Assembly: GCF_023805255.1 (NCBI RefSeq)
Contig: NZ_JAMSCK010000004.1
Coordinates: 124,001-188,000 of the forward strand
From: Gramella jeungdoensis
GTDB lineage: Bacteria; Bacteroidota; Bacteroidia; Flavobacteriales; Flavobacteriaceae
Length of the DNA: 64,000 nucleotides
Direction of reading: 5' to 3'
The notes under the pieces were generated by a model, which ran no database searches, had not been told where the DNA came from, and saw only the letters and a list, made by a program, of their open reading frames with translations. The position numbers and the translations under genes were made by a program. Below, in pieces: positions 32,748-43,180 of the stretch (position 1 is its first letter; each line of letters opens with the position of its first letter).

Positions 32748-35700
32748 ATGGCAAAAAAGACCACAACCTCTAAATCCAGTAGTAATTCATCTACCCGAAA
32801 AATCAGGAAAGCCAAAGGCCCCGTAGTAAAAAAATCTAAAAGAGTACCTCATGAGGAGATGTTCAAAGACAGTGATTATGTTCATGAACAATTAGATCGA
32901 CTCATCTTCGCCCTGGAGGCGTTTAGGGAAGGAGATATTTCCGTTCGGCTCTCAAAGGAACGGAACGATAAATTCGCCGATCTGGCTGAGGCATATAATA
33001 CCATGGTTGAAATGATTGGAGGGGTTAGTACCGAGGTATCGCGTATCTCCCGTGTAGGTGGTATTGAAGGAAACCTGGATGCGCGTGCAGAATTTAAGGC
33101 TTCCAGTGGGGTATGGAAGGATATGATCGACAACATTAACATCCTCATTGAGGCGATCGCAAAACCGGTACTTGAGGTAAGTAGAATTCTTAACAGTATT
33201 GCGGCCGGAAAACTTGAAGATAAATTTAGCCTTACGGTAACCGGTGACTTCCGGGCCATGGCCGATGTAATAAACCGTACTCTGGGAAGTTTGAATATTT
33301 TTGCTGAACAGGTAACACAGGTGGCCCGTGAGGTGGGTGTAGAAGGAAAGTTAGGAGGTCAGGCAAGTGTGCCTAACGTTTCAGGTACCTGGAAAGATCT
33401 TACCGACAATGTAAACCAAATGGCGAGTAATCTTACCGAACAGGTAAGGGAAATTGCCAGGGTGACCACTGCGGTTGCCGATGGTGACCTATCCAGAAAA
33501 ATTACGGAAGAAGGAAAAGGAGGGGAAGTACTTGGTCTATCAACCACCATTAACCGAATGGTGGATTCGCTGAACATCTTTGCGGCCGAGGTGACCAACG
33601 TGGCACGTGAAGTGGGTGTTGAAGGAAAACTGGGAGGCCAGGCCGATGTGCCTGATGTTGCCGGAACCTGGAAAGATCTTACCGTTAACGTAAATACTAT
33701 GGCGTCAAATCTTACCGCTCAGGTAAGGGAGATAGCAGGAGTTGCAACTTCGGTTGCGAACGGAGACCTTTCCAAGAAGATTTCCATTAATGTAAAGGGT
33801 GAAATTGCCGAACTGAAGGATACTATCAATCAGATGGTGGACTCGCTGAACATTTTCTCTGATGAGGTAACCCGTGTGGCACGTGAGGTAGGTACCGAAG
33901 GAAAACTGGGAGGTCAGGCTGAAGTGCCCGATGTAGCAGGAACCTGGAAAGACCTTACCGATAATGTAAACACGATGGCGAGTAACCTTACTAACCAGGT
34001 AAGGGAGATTGCCTCTGTAACTACAGCGGTAGCCCAGGGTGATTTAACACAAAAGATTACCGAAGAAGGAAAAGGGGGAGAGGTATTGATCCTTTCAAAT
34101 ACGATAAACAGCATGGTTGACTCCCTAACGCTTTTTGCTGCCGAGGTAACCCGTGTGGCACGTGAGGTAGGTACCGAAGGAAAACTGGGAGGTCAGGCAA
34201 CTGTGCCTAGTGCTGCCGGAACCTGGAAAGATCTTACCGATAATGTAAATATAATGGCAAGTAACCTTACCACTCAGGTGAGGGAGATTGCAAACGTGGC
34301 GACTGCGGTGGCCAATGGAGACCTTTCTCAAAAGATTACTATTGATGTAAAAGGGGAGATCGCAGAACTGAAGGATACCATTAACCAGATGGTGGACTCG
34401 CTGAACATTTTCTCTGATGAGGTAACGCGTGTGGCCCGAGAGGTGGGTACCGAAGGTATCCTGGGAGGTCAGGCGAAAGTGCCTGATGTGGCCGGAACCT
34501 GGAAAGATCTTACCGACAATGTAAACTACATGGCATCTAATCTTACCACACAGGTAAGGGAGATCGCAAATGTGGCAACGGCTGTTGCAAAAGGTGATCT
34601 TGCACAAAAGATTGCCATTGAAGCCAAAGGTGAGATTGCTGAATTAAAGGAAACCATTAATACGATGGTGGACTCGCTGAACATTTTTTCTGATGAGGTA
34701 ACGCGTGTGGCCCGTGAGGTGGGTACCGAAGGTATCCTGGGTGGTCAGGCAGAAGTGCCAAACGTAGGTGGTGCCTGGCTGGAATTGACCGAGAACGTAA
34801 ACACGATGGCGAGTAACCTTACTACTCAGGTGAGGGAAATTGCCTCGGTAACCAAAGCGGTAGCGAACGGGGATTTATCCAAGAAAATTTCTGAAGAAGA
34901 AAAAGGTGGTGAGGTACTTGAACTTTCAACCATCATTAACACGATGGTGGACTCCCTGAATATACTTTCTAATGAGGTAACGCGTGTGGCCCGTGAGGTG
35001 GGAACCGAAGGAATGCTGGGAGGACAGGCCGAGGTGCCAAATGTGGCAGGTGCCTGGCTGGATCTAACCGATAACGTAAACACCATGGCGAGTAACCTTA
35101 CGAGTCAGGTAAGGGAAATTGCAAACGTGGCAACCGCGGTTGCGAATGGAGACCTTTCACAAAAGATTTCCATTGATGTAAAAGGTGAGATCGCTGAACT
35201 GAAGGATACCATTAACCAGATGGTGGACTCGCTGAATATATTTGCTGCCGAGGTAACCCGTGTGGCCCGTGAGGTTGGAACCGAAGGAAAACTGGGCGGT
35301 CAGGCAAAAGTGCCGAATGTAGCAGGAACCTGGAAAGGGTTGACCGATAATGTGAATACGATGGCATCGAATCTTACCACACAGGTACGGGAGATTGCCT
35401 CGGTAACCACTGCGGTTGCGCATGGTGACCTTTCGCAAAAGATTTCTGAACAGGGTAAAGGTGGAGAGGTATTGGAACTTTCCACTACGATTAACATCAT
35501 GGTGGATGCCCTGAATATATTTGCTGACGAGGTAACCAACGTGGCGCGTGAGGTGGGGACAGAAGGTATTCTGGGAGGTCAGGCAGAGGTGCCAAACGTT
35601 GCAGGTTCGTGGAAAGATCTTACCGATAATGTGAACCAGATGGCGAGTAACCTTACCTCACAGGTACGGGATATCGCAGGAGTATCTACGGCACTTGCAC

Positions 35701-38684
35701 GTGGAGATTTCTCTCGTAAGATTGATGTGGAAGTAAAAGGTGAGGTACAGGAGCTTAAGAACAACATCAACGCGATGGTTGACTCCTTCACCACGATTGT
35801 AAAAGCTGCCAACACCATCGCTGAAGGTAACTTCTCGATTGAGATGCCGCTTCGTAGTGAGGCCGACCAGTTAGGTATCGCACTTAACTCTATGACCGAG
35901 AATCTTAAAAGAATTTCGGAAGAAAACGAAAATGAAGCCTGGATCAAGACCGGACAGGCTGGGCTTAACGATAGAATGCGTGGAGAGCAGGATATCCTTA
36001 CACTTTCCAAAAATATTATTTCTTACCTCACAAAATATCTGGATGGGCAGGTTGGAGTGATCTATCTTGCTGAAAAGAACAAGGATAAAAAGCAGTTAAG
36101 AATGACCGGCTCTTATGCTTTTACCCGAAGAAAATCACTTAAAACCACCTTTAATTTTGGAGAAGGATTGGTAGGACAGGCGGCCACCGAAAAAGAGGCT
36201 ATCGTGCTTTCAGGAATTCCGGAAGATTACATAAGTGTTTCATCAGGTTTAGGAAAAACAGACCCAAGGCATATACTTGTTCAGCCGTTTTTAATTGATG
36301 GGGAAGTGAAGGGAGTTATTGAAATAGGCTCATTTAAAGCGTTCAATGATAATCAGCTCGAGTTGGTAAGATCGGTTGGAGAAAATATCGCAATTACCAC
36401 CAACTCTGCCCTGGACAGGGAAAAAATGAAAGATCTTCTTGAAGAATCTCAGAGACAGTCTGAAGAATTGCTTAAGCAACAGGAGAAATTGAAGATTCAG
36501 AGTAAGGAGTTGCAAATGGCTAATGAAGATCTTGAATCTAAAACGACAGATCTTGAGATGCAGAAGGAAGACCTGCAGTCAAGTAGGGTTGAGGTTGAGC
36601 GCAAGGCAAAAGAACTGGAGCTCGCCAGTAAATACAAATCGGAATTCCTTGCGAACATGTCTCATGAACTGAGAACTCCTTTAAATAGCCTTCTTATCCT
36701 GTCAAAAGATCTTAGTGATAACAGGAAAGGGAATTTATATAAGGATCAGCAAAAATCAGCGAGCATTATTTACGAAGGAGGCTTGAACCTTCTGAATCTG
36801 ATTAATGATATTCTCGATCTTTCTAAAGTGGAGGCAGGAAAGCTTCAGATACATCCGGAAGAAGTTAAAATCTCCAATCTTATAAATAATCTGCGAAATC
36901 AGTTTGAACCGGTAGCAAAATCCAAGAAACTGAAGTTTAGCATTCAGTCTAATACAAAGGCCCCGGAAAAGATCATTACCGATGAGCAACGACTGGAGCA
37001 GATTATTAAGAATCTTATTTCTAATGCCATTAAATTTACTGAAAAAGGATCGGTAGATGTATCCATCGGCCTGCCTGATGATAAGGTTAAGTTCCGAGAT
37101 ATCACCATTCCAAAATCTGAAGTTCTGGAGGTTTCGGTAAAAGATACTGGAATTGGAATTCCGGAAGCTAAACGAATGATGATCTTTGAGGCATTCCAGC
37201 AGGCAGAGGGAGGAACCAGCCGCCAGTATGGAGGGACCGGCCTTGGACTTACAATTTCCAGAGAGCTTTCCAGACTTTTAGGAGGTGAAATTCATATTGA
37301 AAGCAAGGAAGGAAAGGGAAGTACATTTAAGATCTATATCCCTATGGACCTAAATAGTGCTCCTATAAAGGAAAAGGATGGTGCTATGTCTTCCTACAGG
37401 GAGACCACTCCAGATAAGACAAGAGAACTGTCGGTGCAGCAAACAGGTAAATATAAAGAAGACCATCAGAATGGCCATATTCCAGACGACAGAGAAAACC
37501 TTAAAGTTTCTGACTATTCAGTTTTAGTAATTGATGAGGATAAATCTTTTTCTAAATCGGTAAAATCAGTAGTTCAGAAGTTTGGATTTAAAATGCTTTT
37601 TGCAAAAAATGGAAAAGAAGGGTTAAAACTGGCTGAACAGTTTCAGCCAAATGGAATTCTAATGAATGAGCAGTTACCTGATATGAAAGGTATCACAGTG
37701 CTGGATCATTTAAAATTCAGCTTAAAGACCAGGCATATTCCGGTATTTTACACTTCTGAAGAAGATAGAAGTCGTGAAGCCTTAATGAAGGGAGCAATCG
37801 ATTTTGGATTGAGGCCTGTTTCTTCTGGAGATATAAGTAAGGCGCTTCAGAAGATAGAAGAATTACACAATTCTCCAGACAGGGAAATTCTGATAGTTGA
37901 AGACGACGAAGGCAGCCTTAAGGCGATTAAAAAGATCTTGAAGCATAAAGGAATTAAGATATTCTCAGCAACCAATGGAGAGAAAGCTTTAACCAAGTTG
38001 AAATCAAGAAGATTTGACTGTATAATCCTGGACCTGAAGCTTCCTGATATTTCAGGATTTGAGGTGCTCAGGAAAATGAAATCGAACAAGGACGATAATA
38101 ATACCCCTGTGGTGGTTTACACCGGTAAAGAACTTACTAAAAATGAGCTGGATGAACTACATAAATTTACAGATAGTATCCTGATTAAAGGGGCTTCTTC
38201 TCCTGAACATCTGTTGGATGAAGTATCACTTTTTATTCATTGCCATGAAAGTAAATTTTCGCTTCAGCAAAAGAAGATCATGGCAGATCTGCATGATCCA
38301 AAACATGGTTTAAAGGATAAGAAAGTTCTACTTACAGATGATGATACCCGTAATTCTTATGCCCTTTCTAAAATTTTACAAGAATCTGGAATGCAGGTTA
38401 TCATTGCTGAAAACGGAAAAGTAGCCATCGAAAAACTTAAAAAGAATAAGGATATCGATATAGTGCTGATGGATGTGATGATGCCTGTCATGGACGGATA
38501 TCAGGCCACAACAGAAATCAGGAAAAATTCAGATTACAAAAATTTACCTATAATTTCTCTAACCGCTAAGGCGATGCCTGAAGACAAGGCAAAAAGTCTT
38601 GAAGCGGGTGCTAATGATTATTTAACCAAGCCTGTGAATGTAGATAAATTATTGAACCTGATGAGGTTGTGGTTGCTTAAATAG
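32748..38684 (+). CDS. Soluble hybrid histidine kinase with HAMP array, GAF and three receivers
   Basis: 1978 residues from the ATG at 32748 (a TTG six codons upstream is less likely). No TM segment or signal. Order: Lys/Ser-rich leader (1-40); about 20 HAMP-type units arranged as nine 92-93-residue repeats plus a divergent first copy and a final unit (about 45-1065); GAF domain (about 1080-1220); coiled coil (to about 1290); HisKA with SHELRTP (His1306); HATPase with [10 protein letters not shown]; receiver 1 (degenerate, Asn1640 at the phospho-site), receiver 2 (Asp1762) and receiver 3 (Asp1909). The plan resembles fungal group III (Nik1/Os-1) kinases, which sense osmotic stress through HAMP arrays. 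The signal here is unknown. Confidence 0.92.
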   Translation: MAKKTTTSKSSSNSSTRKIRKAKGPVVKKSKRVPHEEMFKDSDYVHEQLDRLIFALEAFREGDISVRLSKERNDKFADLAEAYNTMVEMIGGVSTEVSRISRVGGIEGNLDARAEFKASSGVWKDMIDNINILIEAIAKPVLEVSRILNSIAAGKLEDKFSLTVTGDFRAMADVINRTLGSLNIFAEQVTQVAREVGVEGKLGGQASVPNVSGTWKDLTDNVNQMASNLTEQVREIARVTTAVADGDLSRKITEEGKGGEVLGLSTTINRMVDSLNIFAAEVTNVAREVGVEGKLGGQADVPDVAGTWKDLTVNVNTMASNLTAQVREIAGVATSVANGDLSKKISINVKGEIAELKDTINQMVDSLNIFSDEVTRVAREVGTEGKLGGQAEVPDVAGTWKDLTDNVNTMASNLTNQVREIASVTTAVAQGDLTQKITEEGKGGEVLILSNTINSMVDSLTLFAAEVTRVAREVGTEGKLGGQATVPSAAGTWKDLTDNVNIMASNLTTQVREIANVATAVANGDLSQKITIDVKGEIAELKDTINQMVDSLNIFSDEVTRVAREVGTEGILGGQAKVPDVAGTWKDLTDNVNYMASNLTTQVREIANVATAVAKGDLAQKIAIEAKGEIAELKETINTMVDSLNIFSDEVTRVAREVGTEGILGGQAEVPNVGGAWLELTENVNTMASNLTTQVREIASVTKAVANGDLSKKISEEEKGGEVLELSTIINTMVDSLNILSNEVTRVAREVGTEGMLGGQAEVPNVAGAWLDLTDNVNTMASNLTSQVREIANVATAVANGDLSQKISIDVKGEIAELKDTINQMVDSLNIFAAEVTRVAREVGTEGKLGGQAKVPNVAGTWKGLTDNVNTMASNLTTQVREIASVTTAVAHGDLSQKISEQGKGGEVLELSTTINIMVDALNIFADEVTNVAREVGTEGILGGQAEVPNVAGSWKDLTDNVNQMASNLTSQVRDIAGVSTALARGDFSRKIDVEVKGEVQELKNNINAMVDSFTTIVKAANTIAEGNFSIEMPLRSEADQLGIALNSMTENLKRISEENENEAWIKTGQAGLNDRMRGEQDILTLSKNIISYLTKYLDGQVGVIYLAEKNKDKKQLRMTGSYAFTRRKSLKTTFNFGEGLVGQAATEKEAIVLSGIPEDYISVSSGLGKTDPRHILVQPFLIDGEVKGVIEIGSFKAFNDNQLELVRSVGENIAITTNSALDREKMKDLLEESQRQSEELLKQQEKLKIQSKELQMANEDLESKTTDLEMQKEDLQSSRVEVERKAKELELASKYKSEFLANMSHELRTPLNSLLILSKDLSDNRKGNLYKDQQKSASIIYEGGLNLLNLINDILDLSKVEAGKLQIHPEEVKISNLINNLRNQFEPVAKSKKLKFSIQSNTKAPEKIITDEQRLEQIIKNLISNAIKFTEKGSVDVSIGLPDDKVKFRDITIPKSEVLEVSVKDTGIGIPEAKRMMIFEAFQQAEGGTSRQYGGTGLGLTISRELSRLLGGEIHIESKEGKGSTFKIYIPMDLNSAPIKEKDGAMSSYRETTPDKTRELSVQQTGKYKEDHQNGHIPDDRENLKVSDYSVLVIDEDKSFSKSVKSVVQKFGFKMLFAKNGKEGLKLAEQFQPNGILMNEQLPDMKGITVLDHLKFSLKTRHIPVFYTSEEDRSREALMKGAIDFGLRPVSSGDISKALQKIEELHNSPDREILIVEDDEGSLKAIKKILKHKGIKIFSATNGEKALTKLKSRRFDCIILDLKLPDISGFEVLRKMKSNKDDNNTPVVVYTGKELTKNELDELHKFTDSILIKGASSPEHLLDEVSLFIHCHESKFSLQQKKIMADLHDPKHGLKDKKVLLTDDDTRNSYALSKILQESGMQVIIAENGKVAIEKLKKNKDIDIVLMDVMMPVMDGYQATTEIRKNSDYKNLPIISLTAKAMPEDKAKSLEAGANDYLTKPVNVDKLLNLMRLWLLK
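33321..35816 (+). repeat. Nine tandem 276/279-bp repeats encoding HAMP pairs
   Basis: The nine units each contain the block REVGxEGxLGGQA..VP and the block QVRxIAxVxTAxAxGD. Two unit types differ by one codon: a GKGGEVLxLS type (279 bp) and a VKGEIAELK type (276 bp), in the order long, short, long, short, short, long, short, long, short. Neighbouring copies are near-identical over long stretches, which makes the region prone to unequal recombination and misassembly. Confidence 0.9.
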
Positions 38685-38692
38685 AATCATTA

Positions 38693-38826
38693 AAAAAGGT
38701 TGTCTAAAAATTATTTTCTCTGTCATTTTGCGAGACACGAAGCAATCTTTACATGATTACTCAAAGTACAGATTACTTCACCTTGTTTGTGATCACGCCT
38801 GGAATTACTTTTTAGATAGCCTTTTT
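38693..38826 (+). repeat. REP-like palindromic element nested in a long terminator-like stem
   Basis: The outer arms AAAAAGGTTGTCTAAAAA (38693-38710) and TTTTTAGATAGCCTTTTT (38809-38826) pair fully in RNA if two G-U pairs are allowed. Between them lies GTCATTTTGCGAGACACG followed by AAGCAATC (38722-38747), matching the dispersed 'GTCATTGCGAG..GAAGCAATC' element seen in many bacterial genomes, and a decayed opposite copy (GATTACTTCACC). Just after the kinase stop it could end transcription. Confidence 0.6.
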
Positions 38827-38901
38827 ATTGTAAAAGTATACCTTCAATTATTGGCTAATCAGGTATGATATTAGACAATGAATACTAAATGATCAGAAAT
38901 A

Positions 38902-38928
38902 AAAAAACCTCTGCATATACAGAGGTTT
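38902..38928 (-). terminator. Rho-independent terminator of tRNA-Pro
   Basis: AAACCTCTG and CAGAGGTTT pair with a CATATA loop; on the minus strand the stem runs into TTTTTTT. It lies 12 bp after the tRNA 3' end. Confidence 0.8.
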
Positions 38929-38939
38929 CAAGAGTATGG

Positions 38940-39014
38940 TCGGGGTGGCAGGATTCGAACCTGCGGCCTCCTGCTCCCAAAGCAGGCGCGATAACCGGGC
39001 TACGCTACACCCCG
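38940..39014 (-). tRNA. tRNA-Pro (TGG)
   Basis: 75-nt cloverleaf on the minus strand: acceptor CGGGGTG/CACCCCG with discriminator A, anticodon stem CCTGC/GCAGG with loop TTTGGGA (anticodon TGG), T arm GCAGG TTCGAAT CCTGC. CCA not encoded. Confidence 0.95.
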
Positions 39015-39143
39015 AATAGTTAATTATTATTTTTAGTCCTTTCCGTTCCAAATCACTTTAAAAAAGCAGCCGGGAAGCGGAGGAAATTTATCCCGATTTT
39101 TCCATTGAAAAAGAGAATAAAAAACCACAGACTAAAAATCTAG

Positions 39144-39226
39144 CGGAGAGACCGGGATTCGAACCCGGGCATCCAAGAAGGATGACAGCTTAGCAGGCTG
39201 CTGCATTACCACTCTGCCACCTCTCC
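39144..39226 (-). tRNA. tRNA-Ser (GCT)
   Basis: 83-nt class II tRNA on the minus strand: acceptor GGAGAGG/TCTCTCC with G discriminator, anticodon stem GCAGC/GCTGT with loop CTGCTAA (anticodon GCT), long variable arm CATCC..GGATG, T arm CCGGG TTCGAAT CCCGG. It lies 130 bp upstream of tRNA-Pro on the same strand and may share its transcript. Confidence 0.95.
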
Positions 39227-39386
39227 GTTATTTAAGAACTTCGCAACTAATTTTGCGGTTGCAAATGTAACTTTTACTTATAAACCTTCCAAACCTTTTA
39301 TTTCTTTTTTCGGTTTATTTTTAGATAAAAATAAGGCTTATATAATTAAAATACTTGGCTTCAGTAATCTAAGCCATTATATTTTT

Positions 39387-40628
39387 TTAAACAGTTTTTT
39401 CCGATCGTATCAGTTCATACAAATTACTGACCATTCGTTTATGATTTCGCACAAAAGGATTGTTATTATCCCATACATATCCGGCCAAAACCGCGCAGAT
39501 CTGCTCTTTTATCTGGGGACTAGGATTAGGATGAAAGAATATCTCCTGAAGTTTACCCGAGTACCATTCTTTTACGTAGGTAGAAAACACATTAACACCT
39601 TTGTTGATATAAGCGGAATATTCTTTTTCCCAATCTACTTTCTCCCCATTTAGTTCCCTGTAAGCAAGCTTTGCGGCGAGAAGTCCGGATTCGGTTGCAA
39701 AGGCAACTCCTGAAGAAAAAACGGGATCCAGAAATTCAGCCGAATTCCCTGTCAAGGCAAAGCCTTCTCCATGAATATAATTCACATTTCTGGAAATATT
39801 CTGAAGTTTAACAGGGTCAAACTGAAAATCATAATTATCAAACCGCCCGTTATAGTAATTGGTTTCCTCTAGCATTTTCCGGAATAGCTCCTCATTTGTT
39901 CCTTCAAACCTTTCAAACCATTCATTTGAACCTACAAATCCAAGACTAGAAGTTCCATTGGAAAAAGGAATATACCAGAACCAGGTTTCAGTGTCCAGAA
40001 CTTCAAAACTTATCTGTTCACCTTCCTTTCCTAAAGGTCTGTTTGTTTCTTCTATATGGGTAAATATGGAAGAGTGGTCATAGATCTTTGGTGGAGCTTC
40101 AAGGCCAAACTTCCGGGCCAGAACCCTTCCATTCCCACTGGAATCAATTATAAAGCGTGCAAAAAACTGAGATTCATTTCCCGAACTATCAATGCACCCT
40201 ATCTCCCATATTCCATTTTTATACTCGAGAGACTTTAGTTCCGTTTCAAATTGTATTTCAACACCTCGCGAAGAGATTTCATCGGCCAGAACTTTATCAA
40301 AATCTGCCCTGGAGACTTGCCAGGTCCAGTCCCAGCCTTCTCCGAACTTTTTACTGAAGTCGAATTCTGCTACTTCATTTCCTCGGAGAAAACGAGCTCC
40401 AAATTTCTTTTGAAAACCTTCCCTATTTAGTGCTGGTAATAATCCTGCTTCATCAAAATTATCCATACACCTTGGAATAAGGCTTTCTCCAATGCTGAAT
40501 CGTGGGAATTTCTGCTTTTCTAGAACTAAAAGGGATGCATTCTGTTTTTGCAAATAACCAGCAGCGACCATTCCGGATGGTCCTGCTCCAATGATGATTA
40601 TATCTTTAATTTCCTTTTTCATAGACAA
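39387..40628 (-). CDS. FAD-dependent oxidoreductase, halogenase-like
   Basis: 413 residues. FAD-binding Rossmann motif IIGAGPSGMVAAGYL near the N-terminus, the FPRFSIGESLIP motif and the second FAD motif FALTGNSAEFLDPVFSSGVAFATESG, all shared by tryptophan-halogenase-like and geranylgeranyl-reductase-like flavoproteins. WFWYIP stands where halogenases have GWxWxIP. It is divergent from the tyrosine ammonia-lyase gene, so it likely modifies the aryl-polyene product (ring hydroxylation or chlorination). Halogenase versus hydroxylase cannot be decided. Confidence 0.82.
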   Translation of the reverse strand: MSMKKEIKDIIIIGAGPSGMVAAGYLQKQNASLLVLEKQKFPRFSIGESLIPRCMDNFDEAGLLPALNREGFQKKFGARFLRGNEVAEFDFSKKFGEGWDWTWQVSRADFDKVLADEISSRGVEIQFETELKSLEYKNGIWEIGCIDSSGNESQFFARFIIDSSGNGRVLARKFGLEAPPKIYDHSSIFTHIEETNRPLGKEGEQISFEVLDTETWFWYIPFSNGTSSLGFVGSNEWFERFEGTNEELFRKMLEETNYYNGRFDNYDFQFDPVKLQNISRNVNYIHGEGFALTGNSAEFLDPVFSSGVAFATESGLLAAKLAYRELNGEKVDWEKEYSAYINKGVNVFSTYVKEWYSGKLQEIFFHPNPSPQIKEQICAVLAGYVWDNNNPFVRNHKRMVSNLYELIRSEKTV

Positions 40629-40644
40629 TAAAGAGAGCGATAGA

Positions 40645-40652
40645 CAAACTTA
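40645..40652 (-). promoter_or_regulatory. -7 promoter box of the FAD oxidoreductase gene
   Basis: TAAGTTTG on the minus strand is a perfect TAnnTTTG match 16 bp before the ATG at 40628. No clear TTG -33 element is seen at the expected distance. Confidence 0.5.
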
Positions 40653-40850
40653 AAGAGAATGTATGAATGATAGGAAAGATTTTTTAGAGAAAAAACTTCA
40701 TGACGGGGAGTTACTTAAATACACATTTTATAATTAGAAGGAGAGCCTAACTTTTTAATAAAATTCCTTGTGACCTATGTTACCCGGTTTAAATTAGAAT
40801 TAAAACTTGAAACCCACCTTTTAAACATGGATGTTTTGTATTTATTATGC

Positions 40851-40858
40851 TACATTTG
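40851..40858 (+). promoter_or_regulatory. -7 promoter box of the aryl-polyene operon
   Basis: TACATTTG, a perfect TAnnTTTG match, 52 bp before the ammonia-lyase ATG at 40911. A -33 TTG at standard distance is not evident, which may mean activator dependence. Confidence 0.55.
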
Positions 40859-40910
40859 TTAAAAGCTTTAACAGCTATCCCAAACCTATAACTACTAGCA
40901 GAAAAGGTAT

Positions 40911-42443
40911 ATGCTGAACTTAGAAAATGCACTGAAACTTAACGACTTTTACAGGGTTTTATTTGATAGTGAGCAAATTGAACTTGACAAGAAAACCTTA
41001 GAAAGGCTCGATAAAAGTTTTAATTTCCTAAAAGATTTTTCCGAAAACAAGATTATTTATGGTGTAAACACTGGTTTTGGACCTATGGCTCAGTATAAGA
41101 TTGAGAATGGAGACAAAATCAAACTTCAGCTCAATTTAATAAGAAGCCATGCGACAGGGGCGGGAGAGGTAATGAAACCACTTTATGTTAAAGCTTTAAT
41201 GCTTGCTAGGCTGAATACTCTTTGCCTTGGTAAATCGGGTATTCATTCTTCTGTTGCAAGAACTATGATTGATATGATCAATAAGGATGTAACACCCCTT
41301 ATTTATGAACATGGTGGGGTAGGTGCATCAGGGGACCTTGTACAGCTTGCACATCTTGCATTAGTACTGATAGGTGAGGGAGAGGTGTTTTATAAAGGCA
41401 AAAGAAGGCAAACAAAAGAAGTTTTCGATGAACTGGATATCGAACCGGCACAGATCAAAATAAGAGAAGGACTCGCCCTGATGAACGGGACTTCGGCGAT
41501 GACTGGGATTGGAATCGTGAATGTCATTTATTCACGAAGATTGCTTGGCTGGGCAATTTTCTGCAGTTCGGTGATCAATGAAATAGTACAGGCATATGAT
41601 GATCATCTTTCGGAGGAATTGAACTCTTCAAAACTTCATCCAGGTCAGCAGCGAATCGCGGAACATATGCGAAGGCATCTGGCTGACTCTAAACTTACTC
41701 GTGACCGTAACGAGCATCTTTATACCAGTGGAGCAGATAAGAATACATTTTTTAAGGAAAAGGTTCAGGAATACTATAGTTTAAGGTGTGTCCCACAAAT
41801 CCTGGGACCGGTATCTGATACGATCGAGAATTCACTTAAAATACTTATTGAAGAAGTGAACTCGGCGAATGATAATCCCATTATTGATGTTGAAACAGAA
41901 CATGTGTATCATGGAGGAAATTTCCATGGAGACTATGTTTCACTGGAAATGGACAAATTAAGACTGGTGATCACGAAGACTGCCATGCTAGCCGAAAGGC
42001 AGTTGAATTACCTTTTAAATTCAAAACTAAACGATATTCTTCCACCTTTTGTAAATCTTGGCAAACTGGGTTTGAATTTCGGAATGCAGGGCGCGCAATT
42101 TACAGCGGTTTCAACCACGGCTGAAAATCAGATGTTATCAAATTCAATGTATGTGCATAGTATCCCGAATAATAATGACAATCAGGACATTGTAAGCATG
42201 GGTGCGAATTCGGCAAATATGACCAGGAAGGTGATTGAGAATAGTTTTGAAGTACTTTCAACAGAACTGGCCACCATCATTCAGGCCCTTTATTATCTTG
42301 ATTTTGATGAAAGACTGTCTTCGGCAACCAAATCAAAACTTCAGACCTTGAGAGGCATCATTCCTCCAATTAAAGAAGACAGGCCATTATATGAGGAGAT
42401 TTCAAAACTGAAGGATCATCTAAGAAATAACGAAGCCTATTAA
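40911..42443 (+). CDS. Aromatic amino acid ammonia-lyase, probably tyrosine ammonia-lyase
   Basis: 510 residues, a full-length HAL/PAL family enzyme. The MIO prosthetic group forms from Ala139-Ser140-Gly141 in GGVGASGDLVQ. Long stretches resemble Flavobacterium johnsoniae TAL, including IYGVNTGFGPMAQYKI, SANDNPIIDV, VYHGGNFHGDY and SIPNNNDNQDIVSMG. The selectivity pair is Ser-His in IRSHATGAG, as I recall for that TAL. It deaminates L-Tyr to 4-coumarate, the starter of aryl polyenes. It is first gene of a long operon; the fabG-like gene follows after 1 bp. Histidine ammonia-lyase is the alternative, but the pigment neighbours disfavour it. Confidence 0.88.
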   Translation: MLNLENALKLNDFYRVLFDSEQIELDKKTLERLDKSFNFLKDFSENKIIYGVNTGFGPMAQYKIENGDKIKLQLNLIRSHATGAGEVMKPLYVKALMLARLNTLCLGKSGIHSSVARTMIDMINKDVTPLIYEHGGVGASGDLVQLAHLALVLIGEGEVFYKGKRRQTKEVFDELDIEPAQIKIREGLALMNGTSAMTGIGIVNVIYSRRLLGWAIFCSSVINEIVQAYDDHLSEELNSSKLHPGQQRIAEHMRRHLADSKLTRDRNEHLYTSGADKNTFFKEKVQEYYSLRCVPQILGPVSDTIENSLKILIEEVNSANDNPIIDVETEHVYHGGNFHGDYVSLEMDKLRLVITKTAMLAERQLNYLLNSKLNDILPPFVNLGKLGLNFGMQGAQFTAVSTTAENQMLSNSMYVHSIPNNNDNQDIVSMGANSANMTRKVIENSFEVLSTELATIIQALYYLDFDERLSSATKSKLQTLRGIIPPIKEDRPLYEEISKLKDHLRNNEAY

Positions 42444-42444
42444 T

Positions 42445-43176
42445 ATGAAATATGCACTGGTAACCGGAGGTTCGAGAGGGATTGGAAAAGCCATCTGTAT
42501 TCAACTTGCTTCCGATCTTAAATATAATATACTCCTCAATTATCACTCAAATACCGAAGCCGCTGAAGCAACGAAAACAGAGATAGAGAAAATGGGAGTT
42601 AATTGCGATCTCTTGAGATTTGATGTTGCCGATCATGATTCTACTCAAAACTCCATCGATAACTGGAAAAAAGATAATCCTGAAGCTAAGGTTGAAGTTC
42701 TGGTCAACAATGCAGGAATTACTAAAGACGGTCTTTTCATCTGGACCAATCAGGAAGCATGGGATTCGGTGATCAATACCAGTCTCAATGGATTTTATAA
42801 TGTGACCCAGACGGTCCTTAAGGATATGCTTAGAAGCCGGTATGGTAGAGTGATCAATATAGTGTCGCTATCAGGTTTGAAAGGCAACCCTGGGCAGGTA
42901 AATTATTCTGCCGCTAAAGGAGCCATGATCTCGGCAACTAAAGCGCTTGCACAGGAGATCGGTAAGAGGAAGGTAACCGTGAATGCGGTAGCTCCCGGAT
43001 TTATTAATTCAGATATGACCAGTGAATTTGATGAGAACGAACTAAAGCAGCTCATTCCGCTTAAGCGTTTTGGTGATCCGGAAGAGGTGGCAAACCTGGT
43101 AAGCTTTCTGGCTTCAGAAAAGTCGTCATATATTACCGGGGAAGTGATCAGTATTAACGGAGGTTTATATTCGTAG
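42445..43176 (+). CDS. fabG: 3-oxoacyl-ACP reductase (FabG-like ketoreductase)
   Basis: 243 residues, classical short-chain dehydrogenase: cofactor loop VTGGSRGIGKA at the N-terminus, NNAG, catalytic Ser in NIVSLSG, Tyr and Lys in YSAAKGA, and the C-terminal GEVISINGG. It reduces the beta-keto group after each elongation of the polyene chain using NADPH. It starts 1 bp after the ammonia-lyase stop and 4 bp before the acyltransferase gene. Confidence 0.9.
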   Translation: MKYALVTGGSRGIGKAICIQLASDLKYNILLNYHSNTEAAEATKTEIEKMGVNCDLLRFDVADHDSTQNSIDNWKKDNPEAKVEVLVNNAGITKDGLFIWTNQEAWDSVINTSLNGFYNVTQTVLKDMLRSRYGRVINIVSLSGLKGNPGQVNYSAAKGAMISATKALAQEIGKRKVTVNAVAPGFINSDMTSEFDENELKQLIPLKRFGDPEEVANLVSFLASEKSSYITGEVISINGGLYS

Positions 43177-43180
43177 ATCC

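Noticed and set aside
34125-34607. Long antisense frames opposite the kinase repeats
   Set aside because: They recur with the same period as the HAMP-encoding repeats, so they are mirror images of the coding strand and carry no recognisable domain.
33321-35816. Tandem repeats considered as a satellite or CRISPR-like array
   Set aside because: The units are 276/279 bp, stay in frame and encode a known protein domain; there are no short repeats with unique spacers.
40770-40783. GTGAC-CTAT-GTTAC, a fifth copy of the 5-4-5 palindrome, in the gap between the FAD oxidoreductase and ammonia-lyase genes
   Set aside because: No TAnnTTTG box lies 22 bp away in either direction (the sequences there are CTTGAAAC and GGCTCTCC), so it does not share the architecture of the other four sites and may be chance.
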